Part shown: positions 1 to 13,671 of the stretch, piece by piece
Layout: each line of letters opens with the position of its first letter
How positions within the stretch are numbered: the stretch's first letter is position 1
Notes under the pieces: model-generated
Databases searched by the model: none
What the model saw: only the letters and a program-made list of their open reading frames with translations
What the model was told of the DNA's origin: nothing
NCBI RefSeq assembly: GCF_000972845.2
Contig: NC_040016.1
Span: 26,234,376 to 26,298,375, forward strand
Source: Larimichthys crocea
Lineage: Eukaryota > Chordata > Actinopteri > Sciaenidae
Length of the DNA: 64,000 nucleotides
Direction: 5' to 3'
Translations under genes and position numbers: made by a program

Positions 1-753
1 TTTCTTTGTAAAAGTGAATTGTCCATGGATTCAGCGCTGCCTCTGCCCAGTCTGCATCCTGAGCCGAAGCACCATTGTGTAATAAAATGGAGTTATGCCC
101 TTAATCATTGCCCTCTCTCCTGCTCTTGCTCTCATTCACTTCCTCTCTTTATCTCCCTCCTTCCACACCAGCTCTTCATTTCTTTCCTTTCTTTTTGAAG
201 TCATTAAAGGATCCTGGGACAGTTTTATGACATTTATTCTGCTTGGCAGTTCCCTCCCTCCCTTTCCTCTCTCCTTTCTCTCATCATCCCTCTCTCTTTC
301 TGTTAATTACCCTTGCAGTCTTATCTGTCGACACCCTTCAAACTCGCGGTCCCCTGTCATGAATCAAGTGCGCCTCCTCCTCCTCCTCCTCCTCCTCCTC
401 CTCCTCTTCCTCTACCCGTATCAGCCTAACAATTAACCAACCGGCTCACTCTAATTAAGCATCACGGACAGACACATGTGAAGCTCCACCTTTTTGCTTT
501 GTGTGGACATCACGCTCATCTCTTCGTAGAGCTCACATGGGTTTTGTTCTGTTGTATGATGGTCACACAAACACAGTCACAGTGTGTGTGACCATCTTCC
601 TTATTGAGCAGGAATGTTCCACTGACTTTCAATAGGGAAGAAAACTACGATGTGTTTAAGAGACTGTGTAACTGTGACGGCTTAATAACACTGATCTATA
701 ATGCTATTGATTGAGCTGCTGCTGATGAGGTGCCCCTGAGCAAGGTGCTTAAC

Positions 754-800
<47 letters not shown>

Positions 801-2496
801 TTAAACTTAAAGCACTGTTAACAATAAGCATACGCAGCACGCGGCGGGTGGGTGTTAACAAGAAATGACAAGAAGCGTCCCAAGTGCCCGAGAACACGCA
901 ACTAACCTTCAGAAGGAGCCGGGCCCGTTATGATTGATGACTTTAATACAAAGGATGCAATAAAGCAGAACTAAATACAGAATCAGCCCAACATTATTAC
1001 ACTTCATTATTGCTTTCCAAAGTGGCAGGTGACCCATATAATATATATATTATTTTTTTTCATTACTGTTGCGTTCAGGGCAGAGGTCCAGGTCTAGTCT
1101 CAAGTCTTTTGAGGTCGAGTCCAAGAAGACAACAATGCCCCCATCACATTACAAATAAGTCTTTAGAGTGAAATGAAAGCTGTTATTTCATAACAAAGTC
1201 ACACTGTAGGATAACTGGATGTAACGAGTCTGAAGTCTCAGACGTTCAGGACTCAAACTGAAGAAGTGAAGTGAGCGGAACGAAAAGTTTTAATTGGAAG
1301 TACTTTCTAAGAAAGAATGGTCCATGTGAAATCAGCTGACAGTGGATTGATGACCCAGAGTCGTATTGTTTAACTGTGATGGGGGAAACAGAGTCTGTTC
1401 TTAAAACTGCATGAATGAACTCTTTAATATGAAGTAACAGAACGTATACTGAAAGGTTTGATGATCATAAAAGCAGACCAGCTGCATCCTTTTCTATCAT
1501 TAACATGTATGCATATCAACATATATACACACTGACACACACACTTACTCAACAAGGGCAACAAGAAGCAATTGGGTGTGGAAGAAGATATTTTTTTGTA
1601 ATTATTTCTCTGCGCCGTGGTCGACATGGAAAACATCACCCACATGAACAGAAGCAATCAGTTTCCTCCTCAAGGTGTCGGATACACTTATTACGTTGCA
1701 CCGAGGACGATTTGAAATGCATAATCCCCTCTCCCACACGCTTCCTCGTCTGCGTTTATTTAATAATTTCCCCCAATAACTGCATGAATATCATTAAAAA
1801 TGTCACAGGGATAGTTTGTGAAGGAATGCAGAAATCCCTGAACTGCCTGGGGTCTGACGTTTTTATTATTTGTTATTGGCAAGAAGAGGAGCTGATTGAC
1901 TGGTGGTTGACACAGTTATTGAATAAAATGGGAAATGGAACGTGACGGAAATGCAAGGGCAGAAGCGCTGGGAGGTTTTATTCACTCAGCACACGAGACA
2001 AGTTCCCTTTTATGAAGTTTATTTCATTGCTTGTTGGAGGGAAAACAAAACTCAGGTGGTCTGTGAGTGAAACAGGTGTCGGCAGCTGCTGTTTGCTATG
2101 CACATCACTTTGCATTTGGGGTTAATTGTGAGAGAGCTGGGCTTGTTACCGGATGGCTGCCAGTTTAAATCCCTTAACAGGCCTGGGAGAGGAAGTGAAA
2201 CACGCTTATTGTTGCAACGCGGTGTAGCAGTTAAACGAGGAAACCAAGCAAAGTGCTCGTAGCGATCGTGTACATGTGCATAACTCTCTTCCACTCTACA
2301 ACGGCTCCTCTTGACTGCTGTTAAAATGTGTCAACTCGGTGAGTGCATGCTGAGCTGCTGTAGCTTGTCTGAGCATCTTGAAGAAGTGTCTGCAGATGCA
2401 AATGCAAATGGGTAAAAGTGAAAATAAGTGCAGTTGACACCTGGCTACTTGTTCATGGGCTCTGTTTGGTTAGTTTGCAAGCTGGATGTGGATCTA
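1..2496. other. non-coding stretch, no gene seen
   Basis: I see no exon or recognisable transposon here. It holds a pyrimidine-rich tract (about 110-330), a (CCT)n run at 373-405, a (CA)n array at 756-800 and a short AT run near 1040. At about 2115-2180 (+) there is a weak tRNA-like B-box context (CCAGTTTAAATCCC), which could be the decayed 3' half of a SINE head. The block at about 1700-1930 is even-textured, AT-rich and free of simple repeats, so it could be a conserved element, but nothing proves this. Confidence 0.6.
756..800. repeat. (CA)n microsatellite
   Basis: About 20 CA dinucleotides, nearly pure, with one G interruption near the end. The 71-residue minus-strand reading frame across it is only an effect of the repeat. 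Confidence 0.95.
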
Positions 2497-3150
2497 TAAT
2501 GACAATAACAATAATAGATTTTATTTATAGAGCAATTTTCAGGAGTTAAAATGGTCAAAACACATTGTTAATCACACATTTTAAATGGTGAATTTGGAGT
2601 CGTGTTTGAACGTAGACATCTTGGTGCAGTCTCTGATTGACTCTCTATGGCGAAGACCGCCCAGGTCCGGTTCTTGGTCCTCAGAGGTGGAGACAGGAGT
2701 CAGGATGAGACGAGCTGAGTGTGGTGGTGGAGCAGAGCTCTGGTTATGGAGGGCTTTGTGAGTTAGCATTTAGGAAAGTCCTTAAACCATCTCAAGTGAT
2801 TCTCCCCAAAAAGCCTGATCATCTTTAGTCACCAGGCTCTGAATCTCTCGGGCTCATAAAGGGTTCATAGATTTGTTGTACAAGCAGGAGGCTGCTCATG
2901 CAAATCTGTAAAGTCAACAGTAACATTTTAAAATTTACGTGAAAATCAACTGGAAGCCAACGCAGCGAGGCCAGAATTGAGGTTACGGGACCCCTTTTTT
3001 TTTTAAGCCGTGATAATTCCAGCAGCAACATTTTGGACCAGCTGAGGAGGACGGAGGGAAGCTGCAGTGATACCTGTGTAGAGGACAAAATAAAAGCATG
3101 GACAATAAGTCCTCAGAGGACAAAAAGCATTTAATATTTTTAATTAACTT
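2497..3150 (-). mobile_element. LINE 3' fragment (CR1/L2-like ORF2 C-terminus)
   Basis: This is a decayed non-LTR retrotransposon end read on the minus strand. The translation of 2825-3088 keeps the C-terminal signature of teleost CR1/L2/Rex-type ORF2 proteins: a stretch resembling 'LQNAAARLL', then PVTSILASLRWLPV, then VNFKMLLLT, which parallels the family's 'HITPVLASLHWLPVxxRIDFKILLLT'. Further downstream, 2500-2545 read in reverse gives GAAAATTGCTCTATAAATAA, followed by ATT/GTT repeats, typical of the 3' tail of these LINEs. Frames are broken and the reverse transcriptase and endonuclease parts are absent, so it is a dead 5'-truncated copy. Family membership rests on recognised motifs; the exact clade is uncertain. 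Confidence 0.7.
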
Positions 3151-5169
3151 GAGTTGAAAGAAACAGACTGAACAACCTTCTTTATTTGGTTTTCCAAACA
3201 AAGGCTAAAATTGAACCTTCCTGCAGTTGACTTGATGCTTCGAGATAGCAGCCTAAGATTGATCTGTTTCACTTTTCCACAGCACAGTTCTCTTTCAGAG
3301 AGACAAATGTGCAGAAAGCATTATAAAAAGTAAACCCATTTCTAAACCAATTTCTGTGAGCAGCAGTTTCTCAGTCTGGCATTTTGTTTTTACACTAACC
3401 AGGTGTGTATCTGAGCAGACAGTTTGGGTTTGTCTGTGTTTGCTTCCTGCCCACATGGGCTGCAGTGATAAGAGCAAAGGCAATCCTTTAAAAACTTTTT
3501 TTATTTTTTCCCATTCCCGGCTGTTTTTCTGCCCTTTGCTCCTCTTCTGTTCCTCTCAGGTTGATAATGTGATTCCAGTTTGTCTGACTGGCACTGGTCT
3601 GTTTCTGCCTCTGTGTGTCAGAATCAGTCAACGCTATGACCCGATCATTCTTCAGCACGAATTATTATTATTATTATTATTGCACCATGACTTCTGACTG
3701 TTTACAGGTTTCACTGTAATCTTACTATGAGCGCTAAACATCTGCTAAACGCCACGAGATCGTCAGAAATCACAAGTTGGTTTAAAAACAATAATGTGGT
3801 TAACATTGTTAAATGGTGGCAGCTTGGTTGGATTGAGGAAAACATCGCGGTGAATACATTATATACAGAATGTCATTTACATACTTGTTATGTCTAAATG
3901 CAACATTTTAATTTAATACCTCACAGTTATGAGTGTTGATGCCTAAAGTACTGTAGACTGTCTGAAGCTGGACTCCTGAATGTTTACTTGCAGACCTCAA
4001 ACATATCAGATCTGGATATCTGGGTCCTTCACCTGAAGCTTTTACTTTCACAGACTTGTTTCCTGCATGCTGGTGACTTTTAAAGAATGAGAATGTTAAA
4101 ATAATAAGCACACTGCAAAAGCATTTTAATGTTAAGAACTTTAAATTTGACTTTTAATAGCCTGGGAACCACAAGAACTCAGAATAATTCATCCCTCCAA
4201 CATGAGCTTGGGTTGTAGTTTTCATTCATTCATTTCATTTGTTCAGATTTCATACACAACACTGTTGTATAACAGGTTCTCATAAGAAATTAGTCAGAAA
4301 TCAGGTGAATTTGGGGGCTTCCATCATGTTCAGATTTAAAACCTGGAGATCTTTCATACATACGATTAAGATTCACTGATGTTAAGATCTGCTGAACACT
4401 CAGACTCATCTCATTTGAAGAATCCCTCAAGGTCAATCAAAGAAAATGTAACCTTGTGAAACAGTTTCTTAAATTATGCACGTTTTGTATTTTCTTTTAT
4501 TCCTGCTCCTTCCTTCACCCGCTCTTAAATTTTTGTCCTTGTCGACCCAATTATTCAAACAGAAAACCTTCCTCCCTCCCTTCCATCACCAGCTCATTTG
4601 TTGCCAGGTCTTTAATAATACCATGCTGTTTGGAATGAGTGCTCGCTTGTCTCTGTAATGTAGTGCCTGTGTTGAGCTATGTTTACTTGCACTCTGTTAA
4701 ATAAGGTGTAGCTTACTCACTCACTTCATAAAACTTATGTGGCGGAATAATGACCCGAGCGTTCCTGATGGCTCTAATTCATGCTAAGTACCTGGTGTCA
4801 TTAAGGGAGGGATGACACTGGAGGCAGGAGCATCCAGACTGGGGCCTTACGCTGGATTTATACTTTTTGTGATAGTGTACGGTCGACCTGTCACTGCTGC
4901 AGGCGTGGATTTATAGTTAATTGTTGAATTTCACTTAGACCGTATTATGTGACTGTATGTACTGCAAAGTATTTGTTTTTACGTACTTCGTAAAGACTGA
5001 TGATGGGAAGGTTTGTGATTTAAATTGGCTGTTTAGTCCCATCTGTCCTCCAGTATCTAGACATCAACAGTCAGACCTGAATGAGTTCAAGCACAGCCGC
5101 TGAGACCAACAGGGAATAATAACTAGACTACCAAGGAGCCAAACCAAAACCACCTCGGTAGACTGCTGT
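3151..5169. other. non-coding stretch, nothing recognised
   Basis: Unique-looking AT-rich DNA with a short (TTA)n run at 3660-3680. Small reading frames here have no recognisable domain, and I found no convincing splice-site pair around any of them. Confidence 0.5.
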
Positions 5170-5303
5170 GTTCACTGTTAGACTGGACACTGCCGGTTCA
5201 GAGGTTCTGTCGCTGTGTTCACTGTTAGACTGGACTCTGCTGGTTCAGAGGTTCTGTCGCCGTGTTTGCTGTTAGACTGGACACTGCTGGTTCAGAGGTT
5301 GTG
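5170..5303. repeat. 47-bp minisatellite, about 3 units
   Basis: Three consecutive units begin with GTTCACTGTTAGACTGGAC (or a one-base variant) and end with GGTTCAGAGGTTCTGTCGC. The core phrase ACTGGACTCTGCTGGTT plus CAGAGGTTC recurs once near the other end of the window, at about 63530-63562. Confidence 0.85.
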
Positions 5304-6829
5304 GCACCGAACATATCTGCGATATCCTCAAGTAATGTCACTACTTTACTTTCAAAGTATTTAGGGTTAACCTGGTTACATTACCTACCTGACATAACTT
5401 AAATAGACCATGTAAGGTAAAATACATGAGTTAGTGTTTTTTCGTTTCACATGGGTTACAAACAACCTTCTCCTGGGTAAAAGTCAGGAGTTTGATTGAC
5501 CTCTCCATCCATCCATTCACATCCCTCCTCCACTTTGTACTACATCATTAATTTCAATAAAGAAGTATGTCCAGTATTAGAAGGAGAGTGGGTGCATAAA
5601 GAACTGGGAAATATCAGCTCTGTGTTTCAGTGGAGATCAGGTCTGAGCAGTATTTGACGTTTCTACACTGAAGTGGAATAAAATATATTTTACAAATGGA
5701 GCACGTTTTATAGCTTCATTCACTACGACAACAGTATCAATACAATCAGACCAGCAAAGCGTTTGTGCAGTGACAGATACAAGAGTAACCACTGACACCT
5801 GGAACTGATGATGAAGTGGAGAGTTTGCAGCTCCACTGAAGCAGTTGGCGGTTACGTGATTGGTACACAGATTCCAATTACTGAGTGATCAGGACGCTCA
5901 GTGTGTGTTTGTTTGTGTGTGTTTCCATTGTTAGCTCATGTGTAGTGTGTGTTTTCTTTATGCAGTACTGTATGAAGGAATCTGTTCGGGCTTGCCTAAG
6001 ATAACTAATGCCGCATTATAAAGAATGTCGAGTGTTGATAGCTGCAGTCAGTGTGCACTATGATGCAATGGTGAGGTAATGCCTGATCTCATAAATACAA
6101 CACATGAACTAAACACCTTTAATTTCAAGAAGCATCTGTCAAAGAAGAACCTGAAACCTTCCCGAAAAACTTAAAGGTGACCAACTTTATACTTTTACAT
6201 TCATGAATCCAGAAAACACCTGAATACATTATCTGGACTAAAACTACCAGAACATGTCCGGTGGAGATCTTGGTTCCTTGCTGGTGATTACTTGGTGGTT
6301 TTACAATCTATGAATCAACATTTTGCTGAGTGATTCTTTTCAGTAGCATGTAGCCGTGTAGTTAGAGTTGGAGTTTGTAATTGCAACCCCCTCACACAGA
6401 GAACAGGAAAGGCCCTGTAGTGGAGACCCATATTCAGAAATGTCTGTTGCTTGGTGTTTGTGTCTTCTCTCCATGTGAATGCTGTGTTAAAGCACAGCGA
6501 TGACGCTGATGATAAATCACAATCTGACACTGATTTCTAGTCAAATCTGGAAAGATTCAGACTATGAGAATTATTGTTGATTATGATTGTTGTTGTAGTT
6601 GACAGGTGCCTCTGGTTACAAGTAGAGCTTTGAAACTTAAGACCTGGTCTAGTCCTGCCCCCCATCATGCACACAAACTCCACCCAAGCCCTTTCACACA
6701 ATAATAACCCAAAGCACATCATACCAGTATCAATATGCTCGGAGCGTCCACCAATAGGCTGAACTGATGACTGCAGAAAAACTGTCAGTGCTGATAATTA
6801 CCCCGTATAACCGATAAATTTAAGGCTGA
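5304..6829. other. non-coding stretch, nothing recognised
   Basis: No repeat array, transposon end or exon recognised. A few 60-70 residue reading frames at 6315-6722 (-) have no domain-like features and no splice context. Confidence 0.5.
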
Positions 6830-7345
6830 TTAGAAGATGACAGCGAATAACTCAGCGTTTTAGCCGTGTGACGGCACAGCGCCCTGCAGCCACATCTGGA
6901 GCCATCTCGCGCTGATTGTCCAGAAGTATTTTGCCCACGCAGCTCACTTCCCTCCCCCGCCGTGTGTTCTGACAAAAGGCATGAAGCAGCACCGACTCGC
7001 CTGGCTGCCGGTGGTGGCTGTTTGAGGGGTGAGGAGGGTTAAACTCACAAGCTACTTAAGTGCTGTCAAGGCACAAAATTGGACAGAGCACCGGGCTGAA
7101 TAATTACAGAATAACAAGGAAAGGGGTCTTTGTTTTGCCAGGGGAGAAAAATAATTGATTTAGCAGGGGAGGGGCAGCAGAGATTTTTTTTTTACGCACC
7201 AAAGGACATGCAAGGTCTCCCACAGTGGCACTTGGCGTCCGAGGGAACTTCCAACCTACTAGAACGAAGAGCAGGGAGAGCTTGAGAAAATGTAATTAAT
7301 TGGATCAGATTAAAATTAATGAAGTAATTAAGGAGCTGCCTGCCC
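6830..7345. promoter_or_regulatory. possible conserved non-coding block (homeodomain-site rich)
   Basis: The block has no simple repeats and no transposon signs. It ends in a dense run of homeodomain-type cores (TGTAATTAATTGG near 7291, TTAAAATTAATGAAGTAATT at about 7310-7330). A second AT-rich patch with AATAATTGATTTAGC lies near 7150. Such texture is typical of vertebrate developmental enhancers, but conservation cannot be judged from one sequence. This is inference only. Confidence 0.25.
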
Positions 7346-8645
7346 TAGTTCTTCCAGTGTAGGGCTGTAGAGCGCAGCACTGGCGGCAGGAGTAGCGGCA
7401 GTGGGACTGTGAAGAGAAAGAGTGACTGATTCAGAAGCACTGTGCAGGAAATGGTGATGAGGAGAGAAACACTAAAAATAAACAGCACTGGGAGATGGAA
7501 GTGAGAATCTGTGGGATACCACTTTTCAATTTATTTGGTAGATCTTTGGTGGAAGGTGCTCATTGCTGTGGTGTTTCTGCAGAATGACTCTCTCCTTTGC
7601 CTGTTCAGCCAAACTGGCGCCGACATGCCGACTGTCAGGTTTCCCTTCCATGTTCATGCTCAGCGAGCTGCCAGTGCTGCAGATTAAATAAATGTGTCTG
7701 TACATTTTTCTTCAGTCGAGGCCGAACTGCAAACAGGTGCAAAAAGCTTTTATGAGATGCAGTTCTTGTGTTATATTATAGGGAAACTATTGGCTTTTAC
7801 AAAATGTGGATTATTTCTTGATGAGAGGAAGGGAATGTGGTGACTGATGTCTGTGGAGTCAAAAACAAGACTAGTCTGGATTATACTTTAAACAAGCTGT
7901 GTACATGAAGTACAGACAGACTATGGACACAGAGTCCGTACTAGTTTCAGATGGACGTATACATGGACAGGTAGTTCAGACAACCCATGGATGCACAGCA
8001 CTCTGTACTTTCAAACAGATGTGAGCTCGGACACTGTGACACTATGGACAACAGTCTGCATACATGTACACATGTGTGGTCACCTCACCAACGTCTTTTT
8101 CTCTTTCTAACCTGAGGTCTTCAGCCTCAACCAGCTCATCACTCTCAGGACATTTAACAGATTTTACACGACTCCCGCTGGAGCAACAAAATTCATTACA
8201 GCTTTTTTCGTACGTGAATATGGAGCCGCTGAGGATTGGCTCTTTGCCTGGTGAGGGTAGTATTCAAGGACGCTTTAAATGTAAGTTAGGTCAGGGTTAA
8301 AGAATGGTGTCACCTGCCAGAGGGCTCAGTAGATTTATGACGGCACAGCCTGATAGTGACCGCAGGGAGATGTTCAGCTCGCACAGAGCAGAACAAGCGA
8401 TATACAGACACAAACACATTCATCACAAAGAGAATGCATCTGACAGCGTCTATATATATTTCTAGTTCTGCTTGGTGACGTTTATTTGACAAAGCCTGAC
8501 GAAGAGCTTTGTTAGATCAGAACGCTCTTCTGTTAAATGAGATTTTCTGGGAGCTCGGCATCAGTTCTGATCTCAGCTCCAGTGTTTTGGATGGACGTAC
8601 CGTACACACTGTTTGCCTAATGACAGCTCACATGTTTAATGTTTT
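7346..8645. other. non-coding stretch, nothing recognised
   Basis: Unique-looking DNA leading up to the left edge of the duplicated 7.7-kb segment. No exon, array or mobile element recognised. Confidence 0.5.
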
Positions 8646-10067
8646 CATTCAGTTCAGTTTATTTCTGCAGATCCAGATCAGAACAAAGAGAGAGACACAG
8701 CAGCAGCAGATCATCAACTAACTATGAACTGTGATGGAGATATGCAGCAATAATGACAGTAGTAATATGTGTCGTCATGCAGGACCACAGCAGCAGCCAC
8801 GATCCACGAGAACCTGCTTTAACTTTAGTTAGTGTTATATTCATAATATGAGAATTTGAGCGAGCATCCCTCGGAAACACAGAATTCATACCACGGGGTG
8901 ATCCAGAACCAGGAGGTTCTGAAGGTTTTAGTTGAGTTCGATGTTGGCAGAGTCCTTCCTGATGTGTCTTGGTTGGTTTGCCTTCCTGTGTGTTCTTATC
9001 CTCCCTTCACTGCTGTATCTGTCTTTGTCCTTGCATCAGGCTTCTCAGCCCATTCACAGTGACTTGACTCTGATTTTCTTGGATATTTTTTTAGCTTGAT
9101 GGACTTTGGATTCTTGCCAGTTGTCTATTAGATTTGTTTGGCTGTTTCTGCTTCCTTCATCTGACCATCGCCTGCCTCATCGTCCCCATAATCCTGAAGT
9201 TTGAGAATAAATGATTGTGCTGCACCAGCCTCAAGTTGTCCAGCATTTGGCTCCAATTCTTCATGTTCCTAGTTACCCTGTTTGAGCATTTGTCACCATG
9301 TATTTGTATTCCCATTCCACATGCTCCAATAAGAAATAAACTCTGAACCTGGTTCTTCTCCTGTCAAGTAAAATCAGGTCCATTTTATTTACAATCTGTA
9401 CAACATACATCACCTGGAGCCCCGTGTGCTTTATGTCATATTAACTATAGATTCATTTTCAGTGTTTGAATAAATCAAGTTCACTGTTTGTTTTTGGCAT
9501 ATTTCTATGATCGCTCACCACTGCAGGGCTCGCTGAAAGATGGAAGACTTCAGTTTATTCCCACCAGGCAGAAAATCTCCCCGTGACATTTGTAAAGACA
9601 CAAAACAGATTTTAAGACACAACAACTGAAGTATTGTTGATAATAAAATGAAATGGGAGGTGCTGGAACACCTGTTGGACTCAACAACTGCAATTACATG
9701 ACAGGAACAGTCACAATTATATGACCACAGAAATATCACAGCTGTGGAGAGAACAACGAGAATGAGAGTTTGTGTTGTGTAGACATAAAGCATTGTTATT
9801 GTCATTATGGCTGTGAGTCCCAGTGGGACCACCCCAGCTACAAATGTATTTAATGAAAACCATCAGATCAAAGCCAGGACCACATGTTATAATTATGTTC
9901 TCATGCTCTGACTCGTCGGGTCTGAGCGAGTCCTGGGATCCGGAAGAAACAGAGAGACGAGATGAAAGACGAGAAGAGGAAGAGAGATCACAGCATAGCA
10001 CAGAAACATGTGACTTTATGCCACATATGGACACTTTGTATATTTGAAGTCTTATGTTCAGAGCAGC

Positions 10068-10330
10068 ATATCGGGTCATCCACTAATCAGATGATCACCG
10101 GTTTGATCTCCTCCAGGCTGCATGTCGAAGTGTCCTTGGGCAAGATGCTGAACCTCAAACTGCTCCTGAACCATCAGAATGTTCAGCTCCTCAGACTGAT
10201 GAGCAGTTGGCACCTTGCACGGCAGCCAATGAAATCAGTGTGTGAATGTGTGAATGAGATATGTACTGTGAAGAGCTTTGAGTGGTCGGAGGACGAGAAA
10301 GGAGAAATATGAGTACAGTCCATTTACGTA
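10068..10330 (+). mobile_element. tRNA-headed SINE-like element
   Basis: A decayed tRNA-like head is followed by the characteristic teleost body: a B-box remnant CCGGTTTGATCTCCTCCAGG, then GTCGAAGTGTCCTTGGGCAA, GCACCTTGCACGGCAGCC, repeated GTGTGAATG, a CTTTGAGTGGTCGGA motif, and an end reading AGTACAGTCCATTTACG. The same order is familiar from an abundant fish repeat family. A second instance of the head plus GTCCTTGGGCAAG lies at 63634-63760, and a noisy duplicate is at about 17795-18060. It is non-autonomous and has no coding capacity. Confidence 0.7.
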
Positions 10331-10980
10331 GGTATGACAGAGGATCTACAGCAGACTTCTCAAACAAATATCCAGTGAAAGTTATCTTAGGTAACTAACA
10401 TCAGTCTAACTCGACCAGCATCGTATTCTATCTACATGGAGTCTCAGTGAAATGAATGACACATCATGTCTGTAAAACAGAAATAAAAAGACAAAGCAGC
10501 GATTTGTTATTCGCTGTTTAAACTGATAAACTTTGTTTTTTGTTAATATACATATATTCTGAATTTGATGTTTGCAACAGACGACAAAAAAGTTTGGGAG
10601 AAGCAACAGACTGAAAGTTACTGAGCTGATGTAACACGCTGGTAAACATGCCCCAACTTTTTCCAAATGTGTTGCAGGCTTCACAATTCAGAATAAAAAA
10701 GTTTCTCATTTCTGACTTTAAATATCGATCTTTGGGAATTAAAGAGGAACTCAGCACCAGGCTGAACAGTTCAGTGACAGCATGGTGTTTCACAGATGAA
10801 GACAAATGCAGAAAGTTTCATGGCGTCAGATTCTCACAGTATAATCTCAGATTCTGCTTCGAAGCTGAAAGACTGTTGGCACCGAGGTATGAGGACGATG
10901 TAAACACACTGCGCCTCGCTGTGAGGCCTTCAGGGAACGTGGGACGCTGAGGAGTAATCAGAGTACCCGACTTTAACTTT

Positions 10981-10985
10981 TGTGT

Positions 10986-11017
<32 letters not shown>

Positions 11018-11113
11018 TGCTCCCTTATTGTAATTCCACACCACCGACTCATCTCCGCTCATTCACATTTCTCTGGTGATGACAGCGCATGTCCAGTCTG
11101 CCACATCAGGCCG

Positions 11114-11162
<49 letters not shown>

Positions 11163-11299
11163 CTCAATTAATGGAAAGGAGCGCTGGTGTGGACAGGAAG
11201 AGCAAAATTAGGAATTAGTGGCTCTCAGTGGACGAGTGGAAGCAAATCAGATTTTATGACCTCACGTGTATTAGAGCGGAGAAGATTAGCTGAGAGGGC

Positions 11300-11341
<42 letters not shown>
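10981..11341. repeat. three (GT)n microsatellites
   Basis: Three pure or nearly pure GT runs lie close together at 10981-11017, 11118-11153 and 11302-11341, separated by about 100-150 bp. All short cysteine/valine reading frames here come from the repeats. The corresponding runs in the second copy (about 18712-18760, 18861-18975, 19120-19168) are broken by extra G or T bases. Confidence 0.95.
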
Positions 11342-11344
<3 letters not shown>

Positions 11345-12480
11345 ACAAATGCTCCACAAGCTTCGATTTGTTTTATTTTTGTAATTTCCTTTTCCTCACG
11401 AGGTATCAGGGGATGCGCTTAATAACCTTTATTTATCTGGGGAAGCTTTCGCTGAGCATCACGACCCTGTTTCATATTTCAGAACTTTACACTTACATGT
11501 TTCACTCAGTGCAGCTGCTGCCAGCTGCTGGGCTCAGTCACGGTTCTGGGAATTGTTGTGGGACAAAAGAAAATCACTTTCTTGTTTTTCTTGATTTTTT
11601 TAAACCTGTCACACAGACTGACACTGCATGTTCGTGGATGTTCTGGTCAGTTAAAGGTGAGTCCATCTGATCATGCAGTGCTTTCAGATCTCAGCGTCAC
11701 ATTAGGACGTGCAGGCACTTCCTGTCAGTCATCTGTCAGGTGACCATCACTGATTCTGGTTGCCTGGAGACCGCATGGCCTCTGTTCTGGCTTCCTGACA
11801 CTGGATCCATTTCAAAGTCTTTCTGATTGTGTGTGACTCGCTCCACGCTCCGCGCTCTCGCCCCGTACATCTCATTACTTCAGCAGCAGATCGTCCCACT
11901 GCCAAATAAAAAGCTGGTTTGCTCCTGGCTCAGAGTCTGTGGATGCTTTTATCAGACACACTTTAATGTTGAAACTTTTTAATTCTTCAACAGTCTTTTC
12001 ATTTTACACGGTGTCTATGTGTCTGTGCACGCTGGTGCCAAAACCTTGTTTGCTTTTTAAAATGCTGTATGAATGAAATAAAGCTGGAGATAAAACAGGA
12101 GTAATGATAAGCAAATAAATAAGAGCAAAGCTCTTTGTCTGATTGTACAATGATATCGTGGATCTGAGGAGCAGTCAGACCCAGATTAATGTCTGAGCGT
12201 GCTCCAGTTTAAAAGCTAAATAACTTCAGGGCAGGAGCTGTTGCTCTGTCACGGCGTGAACGCTGCTCTAATGAATTTATGGAGGAAACCTTCAAGCAGC
12301 AAACAGCATAATGTGTCTGTAGATCTGAGAGTCTCATCTGAGGCAGCACAAATATAAATCCTGTTTTCAGGTGATTAAACACGAATGAAAACAAAGTATG
12401 AATATTATATTCTGTAAACAGAGCCCGTCACAATACACAGAGCTGTACTTATGTTTGAGATTTAGATGTTTCAGATGCAC

Positions 12481-12757
12481 AACACAGAAGTACTAACAGA
12501 AAACACAGAAGTACTAACAGAAAACACAGAAGTACTAACAGAAAACACAGTACTACACAGAAGTACTAACAGAAACACAGAAGTACTAACAGAAAACACA
12601 GAAGTACTAACAGAAAACACAGTACTACACAGAAGTACTAACAGAAAACACAGTACTACACTGAAGTACTAACAGAAAACACAGTACTACACAGAAGTAC
12701 TAACAGAAAACACAGAAGTACTAACAGAAAACACAGAAGTACTAACAGAAACACAGC
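12481..12757. repeat. 21-bp minisatellite
   Basis: About a dozen units built on AAGTACTAACAGAAAACAC plus two bases, with truncated units that read ACAGTACTACACAG. Because 21 is a multiple of three, one frame reads the heptapeptide EVLTENT over and over. This is not a gene. The matching array in copy 2 (20281-20605) has lost its regularity through indels. Confidence 0.93.
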
Positions 12758-13078
12758 AGCACAGTTTCATTCATGGACTCATTCATAAACGTTTCCGTGT
12801 CACTCAGAACTTAACGTATCACGGGAACGTTTCCTTCTCTAGTGACTGAGGTGAAGGCTCTGCCTCTGAGAAGCTGATGTAACTTCACCTTAATGTAAAA
12901 ACTCAAGGCTTGAAAATAGGTCGGTGCTTTCCAGACTCCGTCCTGAAGTCTCTGGGCGCTCCACCTGGCTGTGCAGGAGGACCTCATCCTTTCTGTCCAC
13001 AGGCAGTGAAGCCGTCCTCCCTCTCCACCAAGCTACATCCTCATGCCTCAGGCTGCCACCATGTTTCAGCTGGACATG

Positions 13079-13079
<1 letters not shown>

Positions 13080-13129
<50 letters not shown>

Positions 13130-13157
13130 GCATGTGTGTGCATGTGTGTGTGTGTGA
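13080..13157. repeat. (GT)n microsatellite with GC/AT variants
   Basis: A long GT run with scattered TGCG and TGCATG interruptions. It is one of the longest dinucleotide tracts of copy 1. Confidence 0.95.
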
Positions 13158-13607
13158 TTGGTGGCCGCAGTGTGATGTCAGGCTGCTTTTTTCCAACAGT
13201 TGGCTCCGGCTCAAGTTCTCCATCACAGGTGGTGGTGTGTTTTTGTCAGTCACCCCAAATCAGACGAGCCTCCACCCAAATGAATGGACTGTGCGGTCCC
13301 CTTTGCTGAATGTGTAACAGCAGTGCAAGTTTACAGTCAGATGTATTTCCAGCATTCGTCTGAGAGGAGAAGCTGCTGATGATTCCTCAGACTGAACACA
13401 GATCTGCTCTGCAGTCGATTCAGGGCAAGGTGCAACAAATGATTTGAACAATAATGAAGCAGGAGTGTTACATGTGCAGCTGTGCGCGTTGAACTTCATG
13501 ACTCTCCACAACTTTCTTTACAGACTGACTTTGTGTCTTTGTCTCCTTCTTTATTCTTTCTACCCAATAATGTTTTCTGGATCCGTCCGTGGAAACAGTC
13601 TTTCATG

Positions 13608-13609
<2 letters not shown>

Positions 13610-13670
<61 letters not shown>
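13610..13670. repeat. (GT)n microsatellite
   Basis: About 30 uninterrupted GT units. The matching tract in copy 2 (about 21421-21478) is broken into short blocks by GG and TT steps. Confidence 0.95.
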
Positions 13671-13671
<1 letters not shown>
